A stretch of 56,159 bases of DNA from Eubacterium sp. (GCA_017472565.1 JAFUPY010000121.1:1-56159), one strand, 5' to 3'; shown: positions 44,398 through 54,543, numbered from the stretch's first letter. Notes: generated by a model not told the origin, from the letters alone. Numbers and translations are program-made.

Positions 44398-45615
44398 TTA
44401 TCGAATTCCATAATTTTCAATCACGTAATCCATATCCTTGTCTCCTCTACCAGACAAGTTGATCAGGACAGAACCTTTGCCCATTGTTTTTGCAAGCTTG
44501 ATACCGTATGCTACTGCATGAGCACTTTCGATGGCAGGAATGATACCTTCCATTCTGGAAAGTTCAAAGAACGCATCGATGGTTTCTTCGTCGTTGATTA
44601 CGTCGTATTTTACTCTTCCCATTTCCTGAAGGAATGCATGTTCAGGACCGGAAGATGGATAGTCAAGACCACTTGCTACAGAGTAAACTGGAGCAGGTTC
44701 GCCGTTTTCATCTGTTAACATGATACTGTTAAATCCGTGCATGATACCTTCTTTACCGTATTTCAGGCTGGCAGCATGATCCCCTAATTTTGGTCCGCGA
44801 CCAAGTGGTTCGATACCGTAGATATCTACTGGGTCATTTAAGAATCCAGAGAAAAATCCTGCTGCATTGGAGCCACCGCCCACACATGCAACGATTGCAT
44901 CTGGAAGTTCACCTGTCATGTCGATGAACTGTTCTCTTGCTTCAATACCAACAACGTGCTGGAAATCACGAACCATCAGTGGGAATGGATGTGGTCCTAA
45001 TACAGAACCGATACAGTACATGGAGTTTTCATAATCTTTTGCGTATGCTTCGAATGCTGCATCAACTGCTTCTTTTAATGTCTGCAGACCATGTGTTACT
45101 TCCACTACGTTTGCACCAAGGATTTTCATTCTTGCTACGTTTGGAGCCTGTTTCTTGATATCAACAGAACCCATATAAATGTCACATTCTAATCCAAAGT
45201 AAGCTGCTGCAGTTGCCATTGCCACACCGTGCTGACCAGCACCTGTTTCAGCGATAACTTTTTTCTTGCCCATATATTTTGCCAGAAGCACTTCACCCAT
45301 ACAATGATTCAGTTTATGTGCACCTGTATGGTTAAGATCTTCACGTTTTACATAAAGCTGAACATCACCAAGCTTGTTGGACAGACGCTCTAAGTGAGAG
45401 ATCGGTGTTGGACGCCCCTGGAACTCTTTACGAATTCTACGAAGCTCTGCGATAAATTTTCTGGATTTACAGATGGTAAAGTAAGCATCTGTGATTTCAT
45501 CCATCGCTTTCTGCAGTTCAGGTGATACGTAAGATCCACCATATTTTCCAAAGTATCCCTTTGGATCTGGATAGTTTTTAAAATAAGTGTCAAAATTAAT
45601 TCCGTTGTGTGTCAT
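44398..45615 (-). CDS. trpB: tryptophan synthase beta chain (TrpB1 type), stand-alone
   Basis: The 405-residue PLP enzyme joins indole and serine. It carries [26 protein letters not shown], the PLP lysine in [24 protein letters not shown], and [11 protein letters not shown] chose the ATG at 45615 with GGAGG upstream. There is no trpA beside it, so it may serve indole salvage, which suits a gut organism that meets indole. A T-box leader with a UGG specifier precedes it, so it is expressed when tRNA-Trp is uncharged. It diverges from a TrpB2-type paralogue. Confidence 0.95.
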   Translation of the reverse strand: MTHNGINFDTYFKNYPDPKGYFGKYGGSYVSPELQKAMDEITDAYFTICKSRKFIAELRRIRKEFQGRPTPISHLERLSNKLGDVQLYVKREDLNHTGAHKLNHCMGEVLLAKYMGKKKVIAETGAGQHGVAMATAAAYFGLECDIYMGSVDIKKQAPNVARMKILGANVVEVTHGLQTLKEAVDAAFEAYAKDYENSMYCIGSVLGPHPFPLMVRDFQHVVGIEAREQFIDMTGELPDAIVACVGGGSNAAGFFSGFLNDPVDIYGIEPLGRGPKLGDHAASLKYGKEGIMHGFNSIMLTDENGEPAPVYSVASGLDYPSSGPEHAFLQEMGRVKYDVINDEETIDAFFELSRMEGIIPAIESAHAVAYGIKLAKTMGKGSVLINLSGRGDKDMDYVIENYGIR

Positions 45616-45678
45616 GGTTTTTTCCTCCAAAATAATTTCCTTTTCTTGACTGCTGCCACCGGACGTTTTCTATAAAGT

Positions 45679-45981
45679 AAAAAAGTCCTCGACAGATGTT
45701 GCTTCTGTCAAGGACGAATAAAATCTTATCCGCGGTGCCACCTTGCTTCACGGCCATGACCGTGCCCTTTGGCTGGATACTAACATATCCCGAGCAACTG
45801 ACGTATGCTCCAACGTTGCAGAATACTCTGTGTACAATAGGTAAAAATACACATTTCCTTGCACCCTCGGCGGTCCATTTGACAACTTGTTTCTCACCTG
45901 ACTCTCAGCAACACAGGCTCTCTGTAAAGGCATCATTGCCGTTATCTCCGCTTCAACGGTTTACTTTATGAAATTATTATC
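45679..45981 (-). ncRNA. T-box leader (tRNA-Trp sensing) of trpB
   Basis: On the minus strand the leader contains AGAGAGC, a specifier UGG within AAATGGACC (45877-45875), the T-box antiterminator bulge GGTGGCACCGCGG (45744-45730 region) and a terminator stem GTCCTTGACAGA/TCTGTCGAGGAC (45685-45715) followed by TTTTTT (45684-45679). Uncharged tRNA-Trp would pair with the specifier and the bulge and prevent termination. Confidence 0.92.
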
Positions 45982-46010
45982 TTTATAACATTCTACCAAG
46001 AAGATGTCAA
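45982..46010 (-). promoter_or_regulatory. sigma-A promoter of the trpB T-box transcript
   Basis: TTGACA (46010-46005) and TATAAA (45987-45982) on the minus strand are 17 nt apart, just upstream of the T-box leader. Confidence 0.8.
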
Positions 46011-46079
46011 CACTTTTTTCCTTTCTTCCACATTTTTCACAAAGTTGTCAGACAACTTTCGTTTTTTCTTTATTTTGTC

Positions 46080-46108
46080 TTGACATTTAAAAATTGCGGG
46101 CATATAAT
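46080..46108 (+). promoter_or_regulatory. sigma-A promoter of the trpB2 T-box transcript
   Basis: Consensus TTGACA (46080-46085) and TATAAT (46103-46108) lie 17 nt apart, the strongest promoter match in the window. Confidence 0.88.
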
Positions 46109-46114
46109 GACCGC

Positions 46115-46404
46115 ATCAAAACCGTTGAGAAAGAGTGAGTAAGTCATATCAATGTTTCTACAGAGAGCTGTAGGTGGTGAGATTACAGCGAAATACATAA
46201 GACTGAATGGACTTTCGAGGGCAATCAGAAATAGATGTTATCTAGAGTATGTGCGACGGAGCATGACTCTCCGTAAACAAAAGTCTGCATATGATGGTAT
46301 GCGTAGAGTGGGCGTATTGTAATGATACGCCAAGCCGGGTGGCACCGCAGGTTGATTTTCATCCTGTCCCAGCAGTTACTACACGACTGGGATAGGATTT
46401 TTTT
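46115..46404 (+). ncRNA. T-box leader (tRNA-Trp sensing) of trpB2
   Basis: The leader has AGAGAGCTG, GGTGGTGAGA, a specifier UGG in GAATGGACT (46208-46210), the T-box GGGTGGCACCGCAGG (46337-46351), and a terminator ATCCTGTCCCAG/CTGGGATAGGAT (46361-46398) followed by TTTTTTT. The arrangement mirrors the leader on the other strand. Confidence 0.92.
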
Positions 46405-46468
46405 ATTTCCTTTTATCACAAATATTCCTGTCCCGACATCATAAAATATCTTGAAAGGAGACAGCATT

Positions 46469-47842
46469 ATGTCAGAAAAGAAAATCCCTTACAAAATCTA
46501 CCTGGAAGAAAACGAGATGCCAAAACAGTGGTATAACCTGCGTGCTGATATGAAAAACAAACCAGCACCGCTTCTTAACCCTGGCACATTACAGCCAATG
46601 GCAGCCGAAGAACTAGCTCCTGTGTTCTGTGAAGAACTGATCAAACAGGAATTGGACGACACCACACCATACTTTGATATACCACAAGAAATCCAGAACT
46701 TCTACAAGATGTATCGTCCATCTCCATTGGTAAGAGCCTACTGTCTGGAAGAAAAATTACAGACACCTGCAAAGATTTACTACAAATTTGAAGGCAACAA
46801 CACCAGCGGCAGTCACAAGCTTAACTCCGCCATCGCTCAGGCCTATTATGCAAAGAAACAGGGCTTAAAGGGCGTCACAACAGAAACCGGAGCAGGCCAA
46901 TGGGGAACAGCCCTTTCCATGGCTTGTTCTTACTTCGACCTTGACTGCAAGGTATATATGGTAAAGGTTTCCTATGAACAGAAACCATTCCGTCGTGAAG
47001 TTATGAGAACCTATGGTGCTTCTGTGACGCCATCTCCTTCCATGGATACGGCCATCGGCAGAAAAATTTTAGAAAAACATCCAGGCACCACAGGAAGCCT
47101 TGGCTGTGCCATCTCCGAAGCAGTTGAAGTTGCAACCACTTCTGAAGGTTACCGCTACGTATTAGGAAGTGTTCTGAATCAGGTACTGTTGCATCAGTCA
47201 GTCATCGGTCTGGAAACCAAAGCTGCTCTGGACAAATACGGTATCGAAGCAGATATCATCATCGGCTGTGCTGGCGGCGGTTCCAACCTGGGCGGTCTGA
47301 TCGCACCATTTATGCGAGATAAGATCAAAGGGGAAAAAGACTACCGCATCATCGCAGTAGAGCCTGCATCCTGCCCAAGCCTCACACGTGGTAAATACGC
47401 ATACGACTTCTGCGACACCGGTATGGTTTGCCCACTGGCGAAAATGTATACCCTGGGAAGCGATTACATCCCTGCACCAAACCACGCAGGTGGCCTTCGT
47501 TACCACGGTATGAGCTCCACGCTATCACAGTTATACGATGATGGATTAATGGAAGCAGTTTCTGTAAAACAGACAGATGTCTTTGCCGCCGCTGAAGAAT
47601 TCGCAAGAATCGAAGGCATCCTGCCAGCACCAGAAAGCTCTCACGCAATCAAAGTAGCTATCGACGAAGCCTTAAAGTGCAAAGAGACCGGCGAAGAAAA
47701 AACCATCGTATTCGGTCTTACAGGCACTGGTTACTTCGACATGGTAGCTTACGAAAAATTCCATGATGGCGTTATGGAAAACTATATTCCAACAGACGAA
47801 GAGATCGCAGCAAGTCTGGCGAAACTGCCGAAGGCGGAGTGA
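46469..47842 (+). CDS. TrpB2-type tryptophan synthase beta-like enzyme
   Basis: The 457-residue PLP enzyme belongs to the TrpB2 (TrpB-like) group, distinguished by a longer N-terminal part (PYKIYLEENEMPKQWYNLRADMKNK) and YRPSPLVRAYCLEEKL. The PLP lysine is in NTSGSHKLNSAIAQAYYAKK; TETGAGQWGTALSMA and CAGGGSNLGGLIAPF follow. It makes tryptophan from indole and serine without TrpA, or from O-phosphoserine in some archaea. I chose the ATG at 46469 with AAAGGAG upstream. It is controlled by its own tRNA-Trp T-box and transcribed away from trpB. Two paralogues under matching control may differ in indole affinity. Confidence 0.93.
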   Translation: MSEKKIPYKIYLEENEMPKQWYNLRADMKNKPAPLLNPGTLQPMAAEELAPVFCEELIKQELDDTTPYFDIPQEIQNFYKMYRPSPLVRAYCLEEKLQTPAKIYYKFEGNNTSGSHKLNSAIAQAYYAKKQGLKGVTTETGAGQWGTALSMACSYFDLDCKVYMVKVSYEQKPFRREVMRTYGASVTPSPSMDTAIGRKILEKHPGTTGSLGCAISEAVEVATTSEGYRYVLGSVLNQVLLHQSVIGLETKAALDKYGIEADIIIGCAGGGSNLGGLIAPFMRDKIKGEKDYRIIAVEPASCPSLTRGKYAYDFCDTGMVCPLAKMYTLGSDYIPAPNHAGGLRYHGMSSTLSQLYDDGLMEAVSVKQTDVFAAAEEFARIEGILPAPESSHAIKVAIDEALKCKETGEEKTIVFGLTGTGYFDMVAYEKFHDGVMENYIPTDEEIAASLAKLPKAE

Positions 47843-47874
47843 AACAAAATATAAATTAGGTAAGTAATACACTA

Positions 47875-47948
47875 AGAGAAGCTGGAGAAATATTGCCTCG
47901 AGCAAACCGTCTTAAGGTTTGTAAGAGCCAATATTTTCCAGCTTCTCT
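47875..47948. repeat. structured intergenic repeat, copy A (bidirectional terminator-like)
   Basis: Outer stem AGAGAAGCTGG...CCAGCTTCTCT with TTTTTA following, and the core CCTCGAG-CAAACC-GTCTTAA-GGTTTG-TAAGAGC identical to copy B. It lies between two convergent genes (trpB2 and the activase), so its likely basic role is termination in both directions; the conserved core beyond a simple hairpin is not explained. Confidence 0.87.
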
Positions 47949-47950
47949 TT

Positions 47951-50900
47951 TTATAACTTTTCTCTCGCCACTTCCAGCATCAGCTTAATTCGATTCAGCT
48001 GATTTACCTTACTTGCACTTGGGTCATAATCCACGGCCACAACGTTAGACTGTGGATACAGTTCTTTTACTTTTTTAAAGATTCCTTTACCAACAATATG
48101 ATTTGGCAGACATCCGAATGGCTGCACACAGACAACATTGGATACGCCTTCGTCTATCAGGTCAACAATCTCACCTGCAAGGAACCAGCCTTCTCCACAC
48201 TGGTTGCCCAGCTGGAGGATTTTCTGTGCCTTGGTCTGAATGCCCTGAATATTGGTTGGCGGATGGAAATGTTTACTCTTGCGCAGTTCTTTCATAAATG
48301 GTCTTCTGGACACATCAAAGATCTTCACTGCTGCCTTGGATACAAAAGAGCCTGCCTTGCTTGCACCAAGGTAATCGGTACGGTAAATACCGTTCCAGAA
48401 GCAGTAGTCCATAAACTCTACAAAGTCTGGAATGACAACTTCTGCGCCCTCTTCTTCTAATAGCTCTGCCAGATGGTTGTTCGCCAATGGCATGTATTTT
48501 ACAAGTACTTCCCCAACGATACCAACCTTTGGTTTTTTCAAGTTTTCATCTATTGGAATCTGATCAAACTCACGAATAATCTGTCTGCAGTTCTTGCGGA
48601 ACTTCTTTCTATTGACCTTGTCATTTAACAGATCCTGAATAATAATGTCGTGCCACTTCTGATACAGCGCATCGGTTTCCCCTTTGTTCAACTCATATGG
48701 TCTCATACGATGGGCAACCTTCATCAACACATCCCCATAGATCAGGCTCTGAAGAACCTTAAATCCCATTTTGAAGGTATATTTAAAGCCTGGGTTGCGC
48801 TCCATAAAATTGGTGCTGACGGAAATAACTGGAATATGTCCATATCCCGCATCCTGCAGCGCTTTTCTGATAAATGCCACATAGTTGGATGCTCGGCAGC
48901 CACCACCGGTCTGTACCATCATAACAGCCAACTTGTCCGTGTCATATTCCCCGGACATGACCGCATCTAAAATCTGCCCGGTTGTAATCATTGCCGGATA
49001 GCAGGCATCGTTGTTGACATATTTCAGCCCCATATCCACAACATTCTGACCCTCGTTTCGCATCATTACCAGCTTATTGCCAGTACACTGCAAGGATGCT
49101 TCAAAGAAGTCAAAATGTGGTCTTGTCATTTCTGTGCACAGAATGGTGTAGCCACTCTGGTGCATTTCTTCGGTATATAATACTCGCTCGTAATCGGTGA
49201 TCGGTTTTCTCTCAATCTGTGGATTGTCATCACGAAGTTTGGAAACCGCAATCATGGAGCGAACACGGATTTTTGCCGCGCCCAGATTGTTTACCTCATC
49301 GATTTTCAGCAGGGTATACATCTTTCCAGCCTGCTCCAACAGTTCCTGCACCTGATCGATGGTTACCGCATCCACGCCACAGCCAAAGGAGTTAAGCTGA
49401 ATCAGCTCCACATCATCTCTGGTAGCAACATAAGCTGCCGCATTGTAAAGTCGGGCATGATAGGTCCACTGGTTGGTTGTACGAAGCTTTGTACGGTTCT
49501 GATTCAGTTCTGCAACCGCATCCTCTGTCAGAACTGCCAGATCAAATCCTTGAATCATTTCAGGAATACCGTGGTTGACTTCTGGATCCAGATGATATGG
49601 GCGTCCAGCCAGAACAACACCCTTTTTATGATTGTCTTCCAGCCACTTCAGACAACGTCTGCCTTCTTCCAGCACATCTGCTTTGAACGTTTCAAACTCA
49701 CGCCATGCTGCATGAACAGCAGCTGCCACTTCGTCCTTGCCAATCTGGAAAGTTTCCTGCATATATTCACTGAGACGTTTTTCCACAATTTCTTCTGTCC
49801 CAAAAGACATGAATGGATTGTAGAACGCAATATTCTCCGTTTTTAAACTTTCCACATTGTTCTTGATGTTTTCCGGATAGGAAGTTACCATCGGACAGTT
49901 GTAATAATTCTGTGCTTCCTCGGTCTCTCTGCGTTCATAGTACACGCATGGATAGAAGATGCGTTTCACTCCGTTGGCAATGAGCCATTCGATATGACCA
50001 TGTACCAGTTTTGCCGGATAACACTCTGATTCACTCGGAATACTGTCCATCCCCATCTGATACATCTGCGCACTGGAGTATGGTGACAGCACCACAGAAA
50101 ATCCCAGTTTCGCAAAAAAGGTTGCCCAGAATGGATAGTTTTCGTACATATTCAGCACGCGTGGAATACCAATGACCCCTCTTGGAGCCTCATCCGCCGC
50201 CAATGGTTCATAGGCGAACACGCGCTGTTTTTTGTATTCAAACATATTTGGTGCATCGCTGACTTCCTTGTCCTTTTGCAGACCTCTCTCACAGCGATTG
50301 CCGGAAATATATTTCTGTCCGTTAGAGAACTTGTTCACGGTCAAGCGGCAATGGTTATTACAGCCCTGACAGTAAATCATCTGTGTTTCAAAGGTAAAGT
50401 TTTCTATCTCATGGCGGGACATCATACGACTGGTTCTACCCTGACAGCGTTCTTTTGCAATCAATGCCGCTCCAAAAGCACCCATCAATCCTGCGATCTC
50501 TGGGCGAATCGCATGCTTTCCGGACACAAGTTCAAAACAACGCAAAACCGCATCGTTATAGAATGTCCCACCTTGAGTTACCACATGTTTTCCAAGTGCC
50601 GCTGCATCGGTAACCTTAATTACTTTAAACAGCGCATTCTTGATAACGGAGTAGGCAAGTCCCGCTGCGATATCCGCAACTTCTGCCCCTTCCTTCTGAG
50701 CCTGTTTTACATTGGAGTTCATGAAAACGGTACATCTGGTTCCCAGATCCAATGGTTTCCTGGCCTCTACTGCTTTCTTTGCAAACTCTTCGGCTGTGCA
50801 GCCCAGAGAGTTGGCAAAGTTTTCGATAAAAGATCCACATCCGGAGGAACATGCCTCATTTAAGATGATAGAATCTACACTTCCATTTTTAATTCGGATG

Positions 50901-52189
50901 CACTTCATATCCTGACCGCCAATGTCCAGGATACAGTCCACCTCTGGTTCAAAATATCTGGCTGCATAGTAATGGGCGATGGTCTCAACCTCGCCTGCAT
51001 CCAGACAAAATGCATTTTTCATCAGGATTTCACCGTAACCGGTAGAACAACTGTAGGCAATCTCCGTCTCCTCGTTGATCTGAGACAGCAGATCTGTCAG
51101 CACGTTTTTCACCACCGTTACTGGATCACCCTTATTGCTTCCATAATATGTATATAAAATCTTGTCATCTTCAGACAGAAGTACCACCTTCAATGTGGTA
51201 GAGCCCGCATCAATTCCAAGATAACAGCGTCCTTTGTAATCCTTTAAGTCCGCTTTTTCCAACGCATACTGGCTCTGTCTGTCCAAAAATTCCCTGTAGT
51301 CTGACTCAGATTCAAACAGCACTGGCAACGCGGTCATTTCTGTGGTCTCATCCTTGATGTCCAGCATACGTTCCATAATGCTTCCAAGAGAAACTGCATC
51401 TGCATTTTTGCTCTTTAACGCTGCACCTCTCGCTGCAAACAGATGGGCATTTTCTGGGAAAATACCATTTTCCGGTGTCAGCTTCAGCGTATTTACAAAG
51501 GACTTTTGCAATTCAGAAAGGAAATACAGCGGTCCTCCTAAAAAAACAACCTTTCCCGCAATCTTTCGTCCGCAGGCAAGTCCACTGATGGTCTGATTGA
51601 CAACCGCCTGAAAAATACTTGCTGCCAGATTTTCCTTGGCAACACCGTCATTGATCAATGGCTGAATATCGGTTTTGGCAAATACCCCACAGCGGGCTGC
51701 AATTGGATAAATTTCCTTCGCAGACTTGGCATATTCATTTAATCCTGTAGCATCGGTCTGTAAAAGCGCTGCCATCTGATCAATAAAGGCACCGGTACCA
51801 CCGGCACAAACACCGTTCATACGTTGTTCCACGCCATTGGTGAGAAAGATAATCTTGGCATCTTCACCCCCAAGCTCGATGACTGCATCTGCATCGTCGG
51901 CCAGTTCCCGCACCGCAGTTGTTACTGCAATAACCTCCTGCACGAACAGCACGTCCAGACTTTTGGAAAGATTCAAACCGCCACTGCCAGTAATCGCCAT
52001 AGAACATGGTTTGTCCTTAATCAATTCGTGAATCTCTTCCAATATTCCATATATGGTTTTTCTAACATCAGCATAATGACGCTGGTAAGTCTCATAAAGA
52101 GTAATGCCCTCGCCATTGAGCACAACTGCTTTTGCGGTAGTAGACCCAATATCAATGCCCAAGTAAAATCGTTCCTTCGTACTACTCAT
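47951..52189 (-). CDS. fused 2-hydroxyacyl-CoA dehydratase activase/reductase-like protein
   Basis: This 1412-residue protein joins two ASKHA ATPase domains (YLGIDIGSTTAKAVVL, residues about 1-260; CYLGIDAGSTTLKVVLL, about 318-590), a cysteine-rich stretch (YCQGCNNHC), a DUF2229 region (GIPRVLNMYENYPFW and HGHIEWLIANGVKRIFYPC) and a C-terminal HgdB-like domain (GCGVDAVTIDQ; GGGCRASNYVAF; CVQPFGCLPNHI). ATPase domains carry the cluster-binding KCATGTG-type cysteines (NGVCAGGTGAF, NEACSSGCGSF). Members of this family are widespread in clostridia and their substrate is unknown. It is not in the operon of the reductase at 19.5-26.7 kb but shares its mechanism, ATP-driven electron transfer at low potential. 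Confidence 0.88.
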   Translation of the reverse strand: MSSTKERFYLGIDIGSTTAKAVVLNGEGITLYETYQRHYADVRKTIYGILEEIHELIKDKPCSMAITGSGGLNLSKSLDVLFVQEVIAVTTAVRELADDADAVIELGGEDAKIIFLTNGVEQRMNGVCAGGTGAFIDQMAALLQTDATGLNEYAKSAKEIYPIAARCGVFAKTDIQPLINDGVAKENLAASIFQAVVNQTISGLACGRKIAGKVVFLGGPLYFLSELQKSFVNTLKLTPENGIFPENAHLFAARGAALKSKNADAVSLGSIMERMLDIKDETTEMTALPVLFESESDYREFLDRQSQYALEKADLKDYKGRCYLGIDAGSTTLKVVLLSEDDKILYTYYGSNKGDPVTVVKNVLTDLLSQINEETEIAYSCSTGYGEILMKNAFCLDAGEVETIAHYYAARYFEPEVDCILDIGGQDMKCIRIKNGSVDSIILNEACSSGCGSFIENFANSLGCTAEEFAKKAVEARKPLDLGTRCTVFMNSNVKQAQKEGAEVADIAAGLAYSVIKNALFKVIKVTDAAALGKHVVTQGGTFYNDAVLRCFELVSGKHAIRPEIAGLMGAFGAALIAKERCQGRTSRMMSRHEIENFTFETQMIYCQGCNNHCRLTVNKFSNGQKYISGNRCERGLQKDKEVSDAPNMFEYKKQRVFAYEPLAADEAPRGVIGIPRVLNMYENYPFWATFFAKLGFSVVLSPYSSAQMYQMGMDSIPSESECYPAKLVHGHIEWLIANGVKRIFYPCVYYERRETEEAQNYYNCPMVTSYPENIKNNVESLKTENIAFYNPFMSFGTEEIVEKRLSEYMQETFQIGKDEVAAAVHAAWREFETFKADVLEEGRRCLKWLEDNHKKGVVLAGRPYHLDPEVNHGIPEMIQGFDLAVLTEDAVAELNQNRTKLRTTNQWTYHARLYNAAAYVATRDDVELIQLNSFGCGVDAVTIDQVQELLEQAGKMYTLLKIDEVNNLGAAKIRVRSMIAVSKLRDDNPQIERKPITDYERVLYTEEMHQSGYTILCTEMTRPHFDFFEASLQCTGNKLVMMRNEGQNVVDMGLKYVNNDACYPAMITTGQILDAVMSGEYDTDKLAVMMVQTGGGCRASNYVAFIRKALQDAGYGHIPVISVSTNFMERNPGFKYTFKMGFKVLQSLIYGDVLMKVAHRMRPYELNKGETDALYQKWHDIIIQDLLNDKVNRKKFRKNCRQIIREFDQIPIDENLKKPKVGIVGEVLVKYMPLANNHLAELLEEEGAEVVIPDFVEFMDYCFWNGIYRTDYLGASKAGSFVSKAAVKIFDVSRRPFMKELRKSKHFHPPTNIQGIQTKAQKILQLGNQCGEGWFLAGEIVDLIDEGVSNVVCVQPFGCLPNHIVGKGIFKKVKELYPQSNVVAVDYDPSASKVNQLNRIKLMLEVAREKL

Positions 52190-52422
52190 AAAAAATACCT
52201 TTCAATACTGCCCCGTGGATGTTCCATACATCCTATGAAGCAATTACGTTCTGTATTCAAAAAAATAGTCTTTACCATGTCCAAGTAAAGATGTCGAACT
52301 TTGTCGAAAAAGCCCGTATATCACATCATACCATGGATATGGTAAAGACTCAGTTTGATGTCGGCAAGGATTTGGTAAAGATTTGCCTATCAAAATTTTT
52401 AGTTATGGATTTAACAAACGTC

Positions 52423-54543
52423 TTATTCCTCAAAAACCAATTTATAATAATTATTCTCAATAATAATGGATGACATCTCCATCCGACAGGATACCAGTGT
52501 TTTGATACGATTCACATACGCTTCCTGCTCTTCTGCTGTCATAACCACTCCTTCCGCTGGTGTAAAGGTCTCTGTAAATCGATTGTAAATGCCCTTATCT
52601 GTTTTCCAGGAATTGGAGAAAAAGGCTACCAGACCCTCGGAATCCGATAAAATGTCGGTACCGGAAAGCATTCTGGAATCATATTCCTGCCCTAACAAAT
52701 TCAAAAGCGTTGGCAGGATATCCACCTGACAGCAGACCTTGTCCACTTCCACTGGTTCTTCCATACTTGCAGACCAGATAATCAGGGAACTCTTATAGGC
52801 ATCAAAGTCAATGGCAGATTCATTCAAGCTTTCCAGCGAATCGCTGCCAAAGTCACGTCCTGCAAGTTCCTCCAACACGTCCATATCTGCATATGGCACA
52901 TGGTCTGGAGCCATCACGATCACCGTTTTGTCCGCAATACCTGCCGTTTCTAAAGCTTCCACAAGGCGAGTCAAGCCTTTTTCCAGCTCCAGATTCGCCG
53001 CAAGATAGGCTTTTGTAGTATCGGAATATGGCAAATCTGCCACCAACTCCGCATTTCTCGCAGACATATCATTACCGCCATTACTATATGGCAAGTGTCC
53101 GCTGATGGTCAGATAGTAAATGTTAAATGGTGCGTTTCCAAGATATTCATTCATGGTGGCTTCCACCATATAGTCATCAGACTGCGGCCAGTATTTACTG
53201 CCAGAGTCGTCACGTTCCACCGTCAATGGATTGTCGCACTCTGTGGTCTGTCGCCACTCATAGCCTAGATTTGGATGGGACAGTTCACGGCCATACATAT
53301 TGCTGTTGAAATGATAGCCCGTAGAGGTATAGCCATCGTCAGCCAAAATATTGGCCAGAGTAAATGGCAGATAGGTACCCTGTTTTCCCGTCTCTGTTAC
53401 ACTGACAGGGAAACCGCCCTTTGGATACAGTCCAAGCAGATTCTGACATTCACCACCGGATGTACTGGTAAAATGCAGCGCAGTATAGAAGTTGTTGAAC
53501 ACAAAACCTTCGTTGGCAAGCTTGTACATGGTTGGCGTCAGTTCCTCATCAATCATGTAACCACTAAAGCCCTCTGCGGTAATAAAGATCACATTGTAGC
53601 CTTCAAACATGCCTGTGTATTCATTCTGCATGGTCGGTTCTGTAGCCTGAATAAACGCAGACAGCCATTTCACATCCTGGTTATAATCCCCATCAATAAA
53701 CTGCTGCAGATCTACTTCCATCACATTTGGTTCGTACACAATCTCTTCCACTTCCGGTTCTCTGGTTTCCGCCTCGTCCACAGCAGTTTCCAATGCTCCC
53801 AGATCAATATCCGTTCCTTCCGGTGCACCAAACAGAGAATGCTTCGCATCCAGTCTCAGCATGGTAATAACGCCAAGCTGTTCCACCTGATCATCGGTAT
53901 AGGTATCCATCCGATACAGCTTCTTTGGTGTAAAATCTCCCTCCCATGGATACAGATTGACCAATCCCAGACCAATCACATGAAAGACGATAAAGAATAT
54001 TAAGGTCAGCAAAAAACGTTCCAACCCTGCAAATCGTTTTTTCTTGAAATATTTCTTGCGCGCAATGGCAATAATAGAAAATACTGCTGGCACAATCAGC
54101 ATCAGCACGACCGCCAGCCAGTTTTTCGCCATAGATGCGATAATGGCATCGCCATAATCGCCCAAATGATTCCCCGCCGCTGTATCCAGCGCACTGAACA
54201 ACTGGTAATACTGCTGCAAAATATCCCGACAAATGATTTCCACACCGAACAGAAAACCGATAAAAATACTTAGCGCGCATTTCACGATGCGGTTTACAAT
54301 CTTTGGTAATGCCACACAGATGGCACTCAACAGGAAGCCAAAGGAAAGGGCAAACAGCACATACACCGGCGCATATTCCAGGTTCATATCCATGTAAATA
54401 TGGAAGGCAATTTCCAGATATACCAACAAGATTGGGACGTAAAGAACTTCCCAGAAGATCATCTTGCATTTGCCTTTTGACTTCTTTCTCTTTGTTTCCG
54501 GTATTTTGTTATCATCAGACGTATCTTTTACAGCATCAATCAT
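52423..54543 (-). CDS. LTA-synthase-family membrane sulfatase/phosphoglycerol transferase-like
   Basis: The protein has five N-terminal membrane helices and an extracellular sulfatase-fold domain with NVIFITAEGFSGYMI (metal-binding Glu), TSTSGGECQNLLGLYP (active-site Ser/Thr region), HFNSNMYGRE and VIVMAPDHVPYA. These match the LtaS group, which transfers phosphoglycerol from phosphatidylglycerol to cell-surface polymers. The start is uncertain: the frame is open to an ATG at 54612, but that codon overlaps a TATAAT and has no ribosome binding site; the ATG at 54543 has AAAGG 10 nt upstream. The first option gives 729 residues, the second 706. Confidence 0.85.
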   Translation of the reverse strand: MIDAVKDTSDDNKIPETKRKKSKGKCKMIFWEVLYVPILLVYLEIAFHIYMDMNLEYAPVYVLFALSFGFLLSAICVALPKIVNRIVKCALSIFIGFLFGVEIICRDILQQYYQLFSALDTAAGNHLGDYGDAIIASMAKNWLAVVLMLIVPAVFSIIAIARKKYFKKKRFAGLERFLLTLIFFIVFHVIGLGLVNLYPWEGDFTPKKLYRMDTYTDDQVEQLGVITMLRLDAKHSLFGAPEGTDIDLGALETAVDEAETREPEVEEIVYEPNVMEVDLQQFIDGDYNQDVKWLSAFIQATEPTMQNEYTGMFEGYNVIFITAEGFSGYMIDEELTPTMYKLANEGFVFNNFYTALHFTSTSGGECQNLLGLYPKGGFPVSVTETGKQGTYLPFTLANILADDGYTSTGYHFNSNMYGRELSHPNLGYEWRQTTECDNPLTVERDDSGSKYWPQSDDYMVEATMNEYLGNAPFNIYYLTISGHLPYSNGGNDMSARNAELVADLPYSDTTKAYLAANLELEKGLTRLVEALETAGIADKTVIVMAPDHVPYADMDVLEELAGRDFGSDSLESLNESAIDFDAYKSSLIIWSASMEEPVEVDKVCCQVDILPTLLNLLGQEYDSRMLSGTDILSDSEGLVAFFSNSWKTDKGIYNRFTETFTPAEGVVMTAEEQEAYVNRIKTLVSCRMEMSSIIIENNYYKLVFEE

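Noticed and set aside
45700-46350. tRNA-like or rRNA-like sequence between the trpB genes
   Set aside because: The conserved GGTGGCACCGCGG and stems belong to T-box leaders, not to tRNA genes; no cloverleaf with a CCA end was found.
44398-47842. A trpBA operon or a frameshifted trpA
   Set aside because: No alpha-subunit motif is present on either strand around the two trpB genes; both are complete single genes.
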